Below, piece after piece: positions 6,939-14,610 of a stretch of 64,000 bases of DNA. The notes beneath the pieces are model-generated. The model saw only the letters and a list, made by a program, of their open reading frames with translations. It was not told the origin of the DNA and ran no database searches. The stretch is from Candidatus Brevefilum sp. GTDB taxonomy: Bacteria; Chloroflexota; Anaerolineae; Anaerolineales; Anaerolineaceae. A program made the position numbers and the translations under genes. Location of the stretch: assembly GCA_019428905.1 (NCBI GenBank), contig JAHYJN010000003.1:1-64000 (forward strand), given 5' to 3'. The stretch's first letter is position 1. The number at the start of each line of letters is the position of its first letter.

Positions 6939-9900
6939 ATGAGCATAAAATTTGAAAAACCACTTATAATTATCCTTGTTTTCCTTTTAGTTATCGGTTT
7001 TCTTCCTTTCACAAATGCATACAGCACACCTGTTAATCCTGCACTTTCATTTACATTGGATAACAGCAATCAATTTACTGTGCAATTACCTTGGGACCAG
7101 GTTGAGCTTAACACCGTCACCTATGCCGATACCAAATATATCAGCGTTGACCTTCCAGAATGGGAGAAGACGAGCCAGCCAGGTTATCCAGAATTGCCCT
7201 ACACCACCAAATTATTTGGTGTTCCATTTGATGTGGAAATCTCCCTCGAGGTCAGATCAGGGGAAGTCCGTCAATACAACCTTTTGGCACCAGTATTTCC
7301 CACCCCAGATTTAATCACCAATTGGCCTCTAAATCGATTAGAAAACCAGGATAGCCTCATGCCTGAATTCACAAATGTGGTGGAAAAGGAGCCGCAGGTT
7401 TATCTGGGTGGCAACGTTTATCCTGGTGAATTGGCGAAAATTATCAATGACGGCATCCTACGTGGTCAACGGATCATTAGCGTCGCTGTTTTTCCAATCC
7501 AATATGAACCGTCAAGCAACCTTCTGATCATTTACAAAAACCTTGAAGTATTCATCAGTTTCAGTGACGATGCTTTTTTGCTACGATCACAACCATCATC
7601 TGATTCTTATGTTTACGAAAGCCTTTTTCAGGAAATGTTAGTTAATTATGAGGAGGCTCGTCAGTGGCGGCAAAAAGAAAGCGCTCTCCCCAGCACAACA
7701 ACAAGTCCTGATTCTTTTGATGCGAGAATTTCAAATTTTAGCGCACAGGAATGGATCCCCCCGTCACCATCCTGGCGTGTTGTCGTTCGGGAACAAGGGA
7801 TACACCACATCACATATGATGAATTGTTGGCAGCTGGTATATTGGTTGGTTCTCCTGACCCGGCAAATTTCAAAATGTACTATCAAGGGGTAGAAATTCC
7901 CATTGAGATCAGGGGTGGAGCAGGTGGTGTATTCAATAGCGGTGACAGGATTGTTTTTTTTGGTGAATCAATTAATAACAAGTACACGAAAGACAATGTT
8001 TACTGGTTGACTGTTGGGTCCTCACCCGGTTTGCGAATGACCTCGAGGGCCGGCACCCCCACTGGCGCCGACACACCCAGCCACTATCAGGCTGATATTC
8101 ATTTTGAAGAAAACAAATCCCATTGGTCACTAATGCCTGGCTCAGATGACCTTGAGCGTTTTTACTGGCAGTTAATCGCATCTCAATCTGCTGGATCACC
8201 ATCAAGTTGGGAACATCATTTCACTTTGCCCACACCAGTGTTGGACTTACCCGGAAGTATCACGGTTGCTATGATTGGGTACACATCTTATGCTGCTATC
8301 CAACCAGACCATCACGTCATCGTGCATCTTAATGGGCAACTTCTCGGTGAAACAAAATGGGATGGTCGCACATGGAAGATGCTCACTCTAGATATTCCAG
8401 GTGGGATACTCAACACTGGAAACAACACCCTCAGGCTAACCCTACCGAATGATACAGGGGCAGCCGAGGATACCATTCTTGTCGATTGGATCAATCTAAC
8501 TTATAACAACCAATTCTTCGCCCAAAACAATCTGTTTTCATTTAAGTATGACTCTGGAACATGGCAATACGTTGTGAACGGTTTTTCAACCAACCAGATT
8601 AGTGTTTATGATGTCACCAATCCAATTGCACCTGTGATTGTTGATGGCGCTCAAATTAGCGCATCGTCACCGTTTTCCCTGACATTTAAAGACACGATCA
8701 GTGCTAGAAAAAATTATCAGGTTGTAGGGCAAACAGCATTTAAGTCAGTCCTGTCCATTCAAGCAGGCAACAACGCTGCGAATCTCTACGACAAGACACA
8801 AGGTGCGGATTATATCATCATCTCCCATTCAGCTTTTCTTTCTCAAGCTGAGGCATTGCGGGCATTCCGAGCTTCCCAAGGTTTACACACAGTATTGGTG
8901 GACATCCAAGATGTGTATGATTTCTTCTCTTTTGGTGTGGCTGATGCGAGCGCTATTCATGATTTTCTTGCTTATACCTATGATAACTGGCAACCACCAG
9001 CACCCTCTTATGTACTACTCGTTGGGGATGGCCATTACGACCCCAAAGATTATTTAAATTATGGGCGCACAAGTTACATCCCACCCTACCTGGCAATGGC
9101 CGACCCAAAACTAGGAGAAACAGCAGCTGATAACCGCTATGTAACCCTGGATGGCGCTAACCGCATGCCCGATATGATGTTAGGTCGGCTGCCTGTTAAT
9201 AGCGCTGCTGAAGCAGATATCATGGTAAATAAGATTATAAATTACGAGACTGCTAGTCCCGCAGATTGGAACGCCAGGTTCCTGGCAGTAGCCGATAAAG
9301 CAGACAGTGCCGGGGACTTTCCGACCATTTCGGACAACATCATAACCCGCTACTTGCCTGATCATTACACTTTGTCGCGGGCTTATTTTGGTCTTTCACC
9401 CACAACAACCCCTGTACTGACCAAACAAGCCATTATCGATGCAATCAATACCGGTTCCCTGTTTGTCAATTACTTTGGACACGCGGGTGACACATTTTGG
9501 TCTGAACAAAACATTTTCTCCACAGCCGATTTAATTTCACTTAACAACAGCACACAACTGCCAGTCGTATTGGCAATGACTTGCCTGGAGGGCTTTTTCC
9601 ACAATCCCGACCCTGAACCCGCCTTTGCCGTCGCTATGACACGTGCGGCCGATAAAGGTTCCATTGCTAACTGGTCGCCAAGTGGCGTTGGCGTGGCAAC
9701 CGGGCATAGTTTCTTGAATCACGGTTTCTTGTGGTCGTTCTTTCAACGCGGCTCACTCACCCTGGGTGAACCTATCATCAGCGGCAAACTCCATCTTTGG
9801 GCAAGTGGTTCTGCCCAGGACCTATTAGATACTTACCATTTGTTTGGCGACCCAGCACTGCGCGTGCGCCGTATCCTGACTGGCATCCCTGACTCCTATG

Positions 9901-12212
9901 AGACAACAGAGAATATGAACCTATCAGTTATTGCCCCGGGAGTACTGACAAATGATATTAACCCGACTGACGCTGACTGGAGTGTAAGTCTTGTCCAGAA
10001 TGCATCTAATGGTACTGTAGCCTTAGCAGCAAATGGCGGTTTCACCTACAATCCAGAGCCCGGTTTTTCTGGTGTCGACCAGTTTTTCTATCAAATCTCG
10101 GCTGGTGGCGTTGTATCCAACACAACTCAAGTACGCATTACGGTAAATGGGGAAAACAGTTCACCGACGGATATCTTTCTCTCAAACGATAATGTGGCAG
10201 AAAATATGCCATCCTATACCGTCGTTGGCATCTTCTCCACCGAAGATCCTGACATTGGGGACACCTTTTTTTATAGTTTGGTGCCAGGCATTGGCGACAC
10301 GCATAATCACTTCTACAATATTTCTGGCGACCGGTTGCGAACGCTTTACACTTTTAATTATGAGGCCAGACAGGAGCACTACATCCGCGTGCGCTCTACC
10401 GACTCTGGTGGTTTGTATTTTGAAAAATCCTTCACGATATCCATCCTGGATGTCAACGAACCGCCATATTTCAGCGAGCTTTCAAACAGCACGGTACTTG
10501 AAAAAGAACCTGTGGGCACGGAGGTGGGTTTATTCAGTACACGCGATGAGGATCTTTATGATGATCATACCTACAGCCTAATTGACCCAGATAATTACCC
10601 TGACAATAGCGCTTTTACCATTATGGGTAACCGACTCCTGACCAAAATGGTCTTTTATTATGCGTCTCAATCTACCTACACAATCAATGTGCGCACGACT
10701 GATTCTGGTGGTTTGTATACTGATGATGAATTTACCATCACTGTCATACCAACAAATCAACCCCCCGTCGTCTCTGTCATCCCTGACCAGACGATCTACA
10801 AAGGTCAGAGCTTTGCCACCATTAACCTGGATAGCTATGTCTCAGACCCAGACAACACCGCCGATCAAATGACTTGGACTTACAGCGGTATTACCGAGTT
10901 GGCCGTATCCATTGACACAAACCGGGTCGCAACCATCACCGTCCCCAATCCTGACTGGACTGGTTCAGAAAATATCACCTTCCGGGCAACGGACCCCGGC
11001 GGTTTGTGGGACGAGGACACGGCCACATTCACAGTGACCTCAAAACTAATCGCTGATGTTCAATTAAGCAAATTGATCCAAACCTATGATGGCCAACCCA
11101 AACCAGTGACGGTTATTACAACCCCAGAAGGATTAAGTGTCACGGTCACTTATAATGGCAGCACAACAGTCCCCACAAATGCCGGCAGCTATGCTGTCGT
11201 CGCCACGGTCGTCGAACCCAACTACCAGGGTTCAGCAAGTGACACCCTGGTGATCGCCAAAGCCACCGCTACTGTGTCCCTGGGAAGCCTAAACCACACC
11301 TATGATGGCAACCCGAAAACCGCTTCAGTCACCACCTCCCCTTCCGGGCTAAGCGTCACGGTCACCTATGACGAAAGCACAACGACCCCAACCAATGCCG
11401 GCAGCTATCCCGTCGTCGCCACGGTGGTTGACCCCAACCACCAGGGCTCTGCAAATGGCAACTTAATCATCCATCCGAGACCAATCACCGTCACCGCCGA
11501 TAACAAGACGAAACCAGCCGGTGAACCTGATCCATCATTTACTTACCAAATCACGGATGGAGAGCTGGTCTCCACGGATCAATTTTCCGGCAGTTTAACC
11601 CGTGAAGAGGGCGAAGCTGTCGGTTTTTACGACATTCTACAAGGCACACTCTCATTGAGTGTAAATTATTTACTGGACTTTATTCCAGGCACCCTCACGA
11701 TTACCCATAAACCCATCATCGTGGTGACTGTCGACGCCCATTCTAAAGTTTATGGCGATGAGGACCCTACAGAATTCACTTTTACCTATACTCCTGATGA
11801 CCCACAGATGAATTTCACCGGTGCGCTGTCCAGGATCGCAGGTGAAGATGTCGGCTTATACACTTACACACTAAACACCCTTTCAGCAGGAGACGCTTAC
11901 ACGATTGACCTTGTGTCTGCTTACTTCAGCATTACACCCCGGCCAATCACCGTCACAGCCGATAACCGGACGAAATTCGTTGGTGATCCCGATCCAGAAT
12001 TAACCTACCAAATCACGGATGGAGAGCTGGTTCTTGGTGATGTCTTATCCGGTCCGCTTGAACGTGACCCAGGAGAAAGCATAGGTACATATCCTATACG
12101 AAAGGGTTCATTATCAGCTGGAAGTAATTACGACCTTAGTTTCATAAATGGCGTATTTACAATAACAATTGGAAGCGGGTTCAATATCTTCCTACCGCTG
12201 ATCCTGAAGTAA
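6939..12212 (+). CDS. Secreted C25 (gingipain-like) cysteine protease with cadherin-like and MBG repeats
   Basis: A 1757-residue secreted protein with signal peptide residues 1-27. A C25-type propeptide (WEKTSQPGYPELPYTTKLF) is followed by the caspase-like peptidase core. The catalytic pair is His848 in NYFGHAGDTFW and Cys882 in LAMTCLEGFF, 34 residues apart as in gingipains; RASQGLHTVLVDIQDVYDFF and YVLLVGDGHYDPKDY belong to the same core. After this come a dockerin-free series: a Big/cadherin-like block (about 1000-1370), two YDGQPKP/YDGNPKT repeats and three MBG-like repeats (about 1510-1745). The last residues, GSGFNIFLPLILK, match a hydrophobic tail common at the ends of Chloroflexota secreted proteins. 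It could process the mature peptide or other exported proteins; its position in the cluster is the only evidence. Start ATG 6939 has TGGAGA upstream. Confidence 0.8.
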   Translation: MSIKFEKPLIIILVFLLVIGFLPFTNAYSTPVNPALSFTLDNSNQFTVQLPWDQVELNTVTYADTKYISVDLPEWEKTSQPGYPELPYTTKLFGVPFDVEISLEVRSGEVRQYNLLAPVFPTPDLITNWPLNRLENQDSLMPEFTNVVEKEPQVYLGGNVYPGELAKIINDGILRGQRIISVAVFPIQYEPSSNLLIIYKNLEVFISFSDDAFLLRSQPSSDSYVYESLFQEMLVNYEEARQWRQKESALPSTTTSPDSFDARISNFSAQEWIPPSPSWRVVVREQGIHHITYDELLAAGILVGSPDPANFKMYYQGVEIPIEIRGGAGGVFNSGDRIVFFGESINNKYTKDNVYWLTVGSSPGLRMTSRAGTPTGADTPSHYQADIHFEENKSHWSLMPGSDDLERFYWQLIASQSAGSPSSWEHHFTLPTPVLDLPGSITVAMIGYTSYAAIQPDHHVIVHLNGQLLGETKWDGRTWKMLTLDIPGGILNTGNNTLRLTLPNDTGAAEDTILVDWINLTYNNQFFAQNNLFSFKYDSGTWQYVVNGFSTNQISVYDVTNPIAPVIVDGAQISASSPFSLTFKDTISARKNYQVVGQTAFKSVLSIQAGNNAANLYDKTQGADYIIISHSAFLSQAEALRAFRASQGLHTVLVDIQDVYDFFSFGVADASAIHDFLAYTYDNWQPPAPSYVLLVGDGHYDPKDYLNYGRTSYIPPYLAMADPKLGETAADNRYVTLDGANRMPDMMLGRLPVNSAAEADIMVNKIINYETASPADWNARFLAVADKADSAGDFPTISDNIITRYLPDHYTLSRAYFGLSPTTTPVLTKQAIIDAINTGSLFVNYFGHAGDTFWSEQNIFSTADLISLNNSTQLPVVLAMTCLEGFFHNPDPEPAFAVAMTRAADKGSIANWSPSGVGVATGHSFLNHGFLWSFFQRGSLTLGEPIISGKLHLWASGSAQDLLDTYHLFGDPALRVRRILTGIPDSYETTENMNLSVIAPGVLTNDINPTDADWSVSLVQNASNGTVALAANGGFTYNPEPGFSGVDQFFYQISAGGVVSNTTQVRITVNGENSSPTDIFLSNDNVAENMPSYTVVGIFSTEDPDIGDTFFYSLVPGIGDTHNHFYNISGDRLRTLYTFNYEARQEHYIRVRSTDSGGLYFEKSFTISILDVNEPPYFSELSNSTVLEKEPVGTEVGLFSTRDEDLYDDHTYSLIDPDNYPDNSAFTIMGNRLLTKMVFYYASQSTYTINVRTTDSGGLYTDDEFTITVIPTNQPPVVSVIPDQTIYKGQSFATINLDSYVSDPDNTADQMTWTYSGITELAVSIDTNRVATITVPNPDWTGSENITFRATDPGGLWDEDTATFTVTSKLIADVQLSKLIQTYDGQPKPVTVITTPEGLSVTVTYNGSTTVPTNAGSYAVVATVVEPNYQGSASDTLVIAKATATVSLGSLNHTYDGNPKTASVTTSPSGLSVTVTYDESTTTPTNAGSYPVVATVVDPNHQGSANGNLIIHPRPITVTADNKTKPAGEPDPSFTYQITDGELVSTDQFSGSLTREEGEAVGFYDILQGTLSLSVNYLLDFIPGTLTITHKPIIVVTVDAHSKVYGDEDPTEFTFTYTPDDPQMNFTGALSRIAGEDVGLYTYTLNTLSAGDAYTIDLVSAYFSITPRPITVTADNRTKFVGDPDPELTYQITDGELVLGDVLSGPLERDPGESIGTYPIRKGSLSAGSNYDLSFINGVFTITIGSGFNIFLPLILK
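11481..12032 (+). repeat. Two DNA-level copies of an MBG-domain segment
   Basis: Bases 11481-11570 and 11943-12032 align without gaps and share long identical runs, such as CCAATCACCGTCAC at the start and ACCAAATCACGGATGGAGAG near the end. The 462-base spacing equals two MBG-like domains. A second pair of related segments lies at about 11090-11460. The conservation suggests recent duplication or gene conversion within the repeat region. Confidence 0.75.
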
Positions 12213-12235
12213 AATTCTCCTTGTCCTGAAAATAC

Positions 12236-12261
12236 TTGGCTGCCCGGAAACGGGCAGTCAA
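12236..12261 (+). terminator. GAAA-capped hairpin after the C25 protease gene
   Basis: TTGGCTGCCCG and CGGGCAGTCAA form a stem of about 11 bp with one G-U pair around a GAAA tetraloop (12236-12261). It is 24 bases after the stop codon. No T-run follows, so it may slow RNA decay or act as a weak terminator rather than a classic intrinsic one. Confidence 0.5.
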
Positions 12262-12347
12262 TGATTAGCTCAATGTAAAGAATTATCAACACACCTGCCA
12301 TTAATCTTTCATTCGTAAAGTCTCAACACTCGATTGGTTAACCTTAC

Positions 12348-13604
12348 ATGACCGCACCCGATCTCACCCTGCTCCTGTGCCAGGCGCTTACAGCGCATTC
12401 CATTCCTGTTGAAATGCAAACAGACCTGCTACAGTTCACACTTGAGGATTGGAAAGCTTTGCTCTATCTGGCGGATCAACACAACCTGACACCCATCCTC
12501 TATCAACAGCTGAGGGAATGCAAGCAAGAGCTTGCTATTCCACCGGAGATAACTGACCGCATGCGTCGGGCTTTTTTAACCAATGCAGCCCGCAATACAT
12601 ATTTCTTACACGAAACAGGCCGCATTCTGCAGGCTTTTTCAGAAGCTGGCCTGCCGGCTATCGGCCTTAAAGGCGTTTTCCTGCTGGAAAATATTTATCC
12701 AAATGTCGCTTTGCGATCGATGTCTGACCTAGACCTGATGGTCGAAAAAAGCGATATCACAGAAGCGCTGGCGATCATCGAAAAATTGGGATTCCACCCG
12801 ACAACCTTTTTTGATATTCTGGATAAAAATATCGATATTAAACATGTGCCCCCTTTCGTCAAAGGGGAAGGTCCCTTTCTAGAGCTGCATTGGACGCTGC
12901 TGGAAGAAAACGAACCCTTCAGCATTGAGACGGATGGGATTTGGCAGCGCGCCCAACCTGCGAAAATCGCGGGCGTGGATGCATTGGCACTCTCCCCAGA
13001 AGATCTGATCCTGCACCTTTGTATCCACCTCACCTATCAACATTACTTGACTTTGGGCTTGCGCGGTCTTTACGACATTGCTGAGGTTTTACGTATATAC
13101 AATAGCCAAATTGATTGGCGGACTTTGGAAGAAATAGCACACAGGTGGGGAACAGAGCGAGTGCTGTGGTTAACGCTGGCCCTGGCACAGGAGCTCTTGG
13201 ATGCAAAGATCCCACCAAGCTTGTTAGCTAGCCGGCAGCCGCAGGGATGGGTCCTGGCAGGTGCAAGGGCACAACTGTTGGAGCGGTCAAGGCGTGGGGT
13301 TATTATGACCCCTGACCTGGCCGCCTTATCAACAGAAAGAGGACTCTTTAACCGAATCAAGTTGATCTTGAGCCGGATCTTCCTTCCTAGGCGAACGTTG
13401 GCCCGGATATATAACGTCCCGCCGAACTCCATCCACATTATTGGCGGTTACATCAAGCGTTTTCTCGACCTGAACAAACAATATGGCATTGCAGCCAGGC
13501 GTTTACTAAAGAAAGACCAGCGTATGATGGCTGGTGTTGAAAATGAACATGCGATTGCGAGCTTAAGAGGATGGATGACAGCAGGCAATCACAACAACGA
13601 ATAA
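12348..13604 (+). CDS. NTP_transf_5-like nucleotidyltransferase (cluster A)
   Basis: A 418-residue protein of the uncharacterised nucleotidyltransferase family found near RiPP genes. Visible motifs are GLKG at residues 106-109, then a Y..... R.MSDLDLMV block with the metal-binding aspartates Asp127 and Asp129, then FLELHWTLLEEN, where E/H would complete the site. The C-terminal half is helical. In lasso peptide clusters relatives sit next to HprK-like kinases and act on the precursor or a phosphorylated residue. Here the HprK-like kinase is two genes upstream. Transfer of a nucleotide or glycosyl-type group to the peptide is inferred. No clear Shine-Dalgarno sequence precedes ATG 12348. Confidence 0.7.
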   Translation: MTAPDLTLLLCQALTAHSIPVEMQTDLLQFTLEDWKALLYLADQHNLTPILYQQLRECKQELAIPPEITDRMRRAFLTNAARNTYFLHETGRILQAFSEAGLPAIGLKGVFLLENIYPNVALRSMSDLDLMVEKSDITEALAIIEKLGFHPTTFFDILDKNIDIKHVPPFVKGEGPFLELHWTLLEENEPFSIETDGIWQRAQPAKIAGVDALALSPEDLILHLCIHLTYQHYLTLGLRGLYDIAEVLRIYNSQIDWRTLEEIAHRWGTERVLWLTLALAQELLDAKIPPSLLASRQPQGWVLAGARAQLLERSRRGVIMTPDLAALSTERGLFNRIKLILSRIFLPRRTLARIYNVPPNSIHIIGGYIKRFLDLNKQYGIAARRLLKKDQRMMAGVENEHAIASLRGWMTAGNHNNE

Positions 13605-13801
13605 GATTTATTAAATAATACCGTCAAAAAGGACTCCTGAGAGAAACAATCCACCGGATCAAATCTTCAATCGGAAGACAGGAATAATAATGATCGAATG
13701 CAACATGCCTTTCCGAGCTATTAAACAGTTGTCCATCAAGAAATGCGGAATTTGAATTGGAAAACCTCATCATTCCCATAGTGAAATCAGAAGAATTATA
13801 T

Positions 13802-14069
13802 GAGGGTGTTGTAAATGATATTTTTCTCAATACAAATTTAATCGTGGGGGCGGACCTCCTTGTCCGCCTCGCGTAGCATTCTTTGAGCTGGGCAATACCC
13901 TGGCGGGCACAGACCACAGTTACGACTCGATGAGCCTTCGCAGAGAGTGCTAGGCGAAGGGTTGCCCCTATGCATCGGTATAATATTGATGATAAAAGTA
14001 TTATGATGAAATTATTTATGGACTTTAACAAATATTGATTGATCATTATCCATTTTTCAACACTCTCTC
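13802..14069 (+). repeat. MITE-like dispersed palindromic element, copy 2
   Basis: It starts GAGGGTGTTGTAAATGATAT (13802) and ends TTTTTCAACACTCTCTC (to 14069). The GTGGGGGCGGACCTCCTTGT arm and the GGGTTGCCCCTATGCAT arm match the other copies. The inner GCGTAGCATTCTTTGAGC module is in the opposite sense to the corresponding part of copy 1, as if the centre had flipped. GGTATAATATTG in the right arm is a conserved -10-like motif. Minus-strand open frames across it are by-products of the palindrome. The remaining gap 13605-13801 shows nothing. Confidence 0.8.
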
Positions 14070-14127
14070 ATAATTTACTATTAAATATTTGATATTCTAA
14101 TTGAGTCGGCAAAAGTGACTGATGGAC

Positions 14128-14156
14128 TTGACGAAATCAAGTAAATCATTTACGAT
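14128..14156 (+). promoter_or_regulatory. Promoter of the second precursor peptide gene
   Basis: TTGACG (14128-14133), 17 bases, then TACGAT (14151-14156): 5/6 and 4/6 matches to the housekeeping consensus. It lies 35 bases upstream of the precursor ATG at 14192 and just downstream of dispersed element copy 2. Confidence 0.55.
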
Positions 14157-14191
14157 AATCAAAGGATTCAATCACACACAGGAGATGCATT

Positions 14192-14404
14192 ATGGATGAG
14201 AAAACCCAACCGTGGGAAAAACCACAATTGATCATCATGGCAAAGGGCGAGCCTGAAGAGAGTGTGCTTACCCACTGCAAGACGATGAACCCAAATCGAC
14301 CTCAAACAGGCCCGACAGATTTGGTATACCAAGATACTTGCGCGGGTGGACCGGATTATGACAGTTGTACAAATTGCCAGTCCAGGGCAGTTAACGCGAC
14401 CTAG
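14192..14404 (+). CDS. Candidate RiPP precursor peptide, 70 residues (cluster B)
   Basis: AGGAG at 14180-14184 and ATG at 14192 give ideal spacing. The leader half reads W8-E-K-P-Q-L-I-I-M and P21-E-E-S-V-L-T-H-C29-K, a pattern (aromatic-EKPQL ... PEExVLxxCK) that recurs in radical SAM-associated precursors of uncultured bacteria. The tail has cysteines 50, 59 and 62 with aspartates, glycines and a C-T-N-C pair. It is unrelated in sequence to the cluster A peptide beyond the shared P-x-L/V...VL..C layout. It sits under its own promoter ahead of three radical SAM genes. The modification and cleavage sites are unknown. The short length and absence of other homology leave some uncertainty. Confidence 0.8.
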   Translation: MDEKTQPWEKPQLIIMAKGEPEESVLTHCKTMNPNRPQTGPTDLVYQDTCAGGPDYDSCTNCQSRAVNAT

Positions 14405-14497
14405 TTTTTTCTAAAACATTGGTTTATCATTTCCATTTATCTGTAGGAGAAGATATATTTAATTTTAAATATTGGTAAACATGACATATACAGCTTA

Positions 14498-14559
14498 GAT
14501 TCACTTAGATTACACTGATTAGTTTGAATTATCGTTAATTTTCGGTGTCTAAGTGAATC
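14498..14559 (+). promoter_or_regulatory. Long hairpin between precursor 2 and its modification genes
   Basis: GATTCACTTAGA (14498-14509) and its exact complement TCTAAGTGAATC (14548-14559) form 12 bp; six further inner pairs are possible with a small bulge. No T-run follows. Placed between a precursor gene and the downstream enzymes, it could keep peptide mRNA stable and lower read-through into the enzyme genes. Confidence 0.5.
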
Positions 14560-14610
14560 GATTCTTATTGGTAAAGTTTTAATTAACAAAATGGTTCCCT
14601 GCCAGGATTT

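Noticed and set aside
13624-14046. 140-codon minus-strand frame
   Set aside because: It lies across dispersed element copy 2 and has no homology or start signal.
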